A stretch of DNA of 5,624 bases from Faecalibacterium sp. UBA7177 (GTDB taxonomy: Bacteria > Bacillota > Clostridia > Oscillospirales > Ruminococcaceae). Below, piece after piece: positions 4,761-5,624 of this stretch. The number at the start of each line of letters is the position of its first letter. The stretch's first letter is position 1. Made by a program: the position numbers and the translations under genes. The stretch spans positions 13,254 through 18,877 of the forward strand of contig DKVN01000005.1 in the NCBI GenBank assembly GCA_002491225.1, read 5' to 3'. Below the pieces are notes generated by a model. That model was not told where the DNA came from. It did no database searches and saw only the letters and a list, made by a program, of their open reading frames with translations.

Positions 4761-5624
4761 ATGAAGCCGGACACACCGGTGCAGTATCTGCGGGGGGTGG
4801 GGCCCAAGCTGGCCGGGCGGTTCGCGCGGCTGGGCATCGGCACGGTGGGCCAGCTGCTGGCCCACTACCCCCGCCGCTATCTCGACTATACCCACCCCTA
4901 CACGGTGGCCGAGGCCCCCTTTGACCTCGACTGCGTGGTCGAGGCTGAGGTCTTTTCCAAAACCGGCCCCACCCGGCTGGCCGGGGGGCGCACCATGCAC
5001 CGGGTGCTGGCGGGGGACGGCACCGCGGCGCTGGCCATCACCTGGTTCAACAACCCCTACGCCACCGCCAAGCTCGCGATTGGCGAGCGGTACCTCTTTG
5101 AGGGCCGGGTGGGCGGCAGCCTCACCCGGCGCGAGATGGTAAACCCTTTGCAGCGCACCCCCGAGCAGGTCGAGGCCCAGCCGCTCATCGCCGTTTACCC
5201 GCAGACCGAGGGGCTCGGCAGCGGGCAGATCGCCCGGGCGGTGGCCGCGGCGCTCGAGGGGCTGGACGAGCCCCTGCCCGAGCCCCTGCCCGAAACCCTG
5301 CTGTCCCGCTACCGGCTGCCGGGCCGGATGGAGGCGGTGCGGGCCATCCACCGCCCGCGCAGCGCCGAGGAGGCGGCCGCCGCCCGCCGCCGGCTGGTGT
5401 TTGAGGAGCTGCTCTGTTTGCAGCTGGGCCTGCTGCTTTTGCGCGGGGCGCACAGCCGGGCGGCCAGCGCGCCGATGCACCCGGTCAGCCTCGAGCCCTT
5501 CTGGGCTGCGCTGCCCTTTGCCCCCACCGCCGCCCAGCGCCGGGCGGCCGGGGAGATCACCGCCGCCATGGCCTGCGAGGCCCCGATGAACCGCCTCTTG
5601 CAGGGGGACGTGGGCAGCGGCAAA
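4761..5624 (+). CDS. recG: ATP-dependent DNA helicase RecG, N-terminal 288 residues (cut by window edge)
   Basis: RecG remodels stalled replication forks and branch-migrates Holliday junctions in DNA repair and recombination. The visible part covers the wedge domain and the first helicase motif. LRGVGPKLAGRFARLGI (10-26) and LLAHYPRRYLD (32-42) are the family's N-terminal signature. An OB-fold follows (about 55-150), including GRTMHRVLAGDGTAALAITWFN. LPFAPTAAQ (251-259) is the Q-motif region and GDVGSGK (282-288) is Walker A, whose Lys288 is the last codon in the window. RecG is normally about 670-700 residues, so some 40 percent is present. The reading frame is open with no frameshift; the cut is an artefact of the window, not a truncation. 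A 12-base unit encoding EPLP is duplicated at 5268-5291. It lies downstream of the receiver gene, separated by a structured 190-base gap. Confidence 0.95.
   Translation, partial: MKPDTPVQYLRGVGPKLAGRFARLGIGTVGQLLAHYPRRYLDYTHPYTVAEAPFDLDCVVEAEVFSKTGPTRLAGGRTMHRVLAGDGTAALAITWFNNPYATAKLAIGERYLFEGRVGGSLTRREMVNPLQRTPEQVEAQPLIAVYPQTEGLGSGQIARAVAAALEGLDEPLPEPLPETLLSRYRLPGRMEAVRAIHRPRSAEEAAAARRRLVFEELLCLQLGLLLLRGAHSRAASAPMHPVSLEPFWAALPFAPTAAQRRAAGEITAAMACEAPMNRLLQGDVGSGK
5268..5291 (+). repeat. Tandem 12-base repeat inside recG
   Basis: GAGCCCCTGCCC occurs twice in succession, in frame, giving Glu-Pro-Leu-Pro twice. It follows the segment GLDEPLPE in a likely flexible region between the wedge domain and the helicase core. 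Confidence 0.85.

Noticed and set aside
4586..4843. Possible - strand small gene over the dyad and the recG start
   Set aside because: It is again a translation of the palindrome and of antisense recG, with no supporting signal.
4610..4924. Possible small gene starting with GTG and running through the dyad into recG
   Set aside because: It overlaps recG by more than half in another frame, its first part is the palindrome itself, and the start lacks a proper ribosome binding site.

Overview
The window comes from a high-GC, Gram-positive-type bacterium. Gene content and order (Asp23/YloU-like gene, then fakA/yloV, then recG) are those of Firmicutes. The strong GC bias, including at third codon positions, suggests a clostridial gut lineage such as Oscillospiraceae/Ruminococcaceae; that placement is inference, since no rRNA or marker tree is available. 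All convincing genes are on the + strand. The long minus-strand reading frames are GC-driven shadows.

Layout. Positions 1-188 hold a terminator-type hairpin belonging to whatever lies to the left, then a good extended -10 promoter (84-113), a 5'-UTR hairpin and a strong ribosome binding site. Positions 189-1772 encode a lipoprotein of the family 5 ABC substrate-binding proteins, with no permease or ATPase gene beside it. Positions 1882-2235 encode a small Asp23/Gls24 (YloU-type) protein. Positions 2356-4050 encode FakA, the ATP-binding subunit of fatty acid kinase, with all visible active-site signatures intact. Positions 4100-4570 encode a stand-alone, degenerate response-regulator receiver domain. 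A 190-base gap (4571-4760) contains a 103-base nested inverted repeat and a second hairpin. From 4761 to the window end is the first 288 codons of recG, cut by the window edge exactly at the Walker A lysine.

How the parts relate. The Asp23-FakA pair and RecG form a conserved Firmicutes neighbourhood; in Bacillus subtilis the order is yloU-yloV-sdaAB-sdaAA-recG-fapR-plsX. Here the serine dehydratase genes are absent and a pseudo-receiver gene occupies their place. FakA phosphorylates exogenous fatty acids delivered by FakB, and no fakB is in the window. All genes could be read from the single recognisable promoter at 84-113, but gaps of 49-190 bases containing hairpins suggest that expression is adjusted between genes, above all before recG.

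I do not see a clear new defence, mobile or biosynthetic system. The points most worth a second look are the degenerate receiver protein, the long dyad before recG, the orphan substrate-binding lipoprotein ahead of the FakA pair, and a patch of atypical codon use inside that lipoprotein gene.
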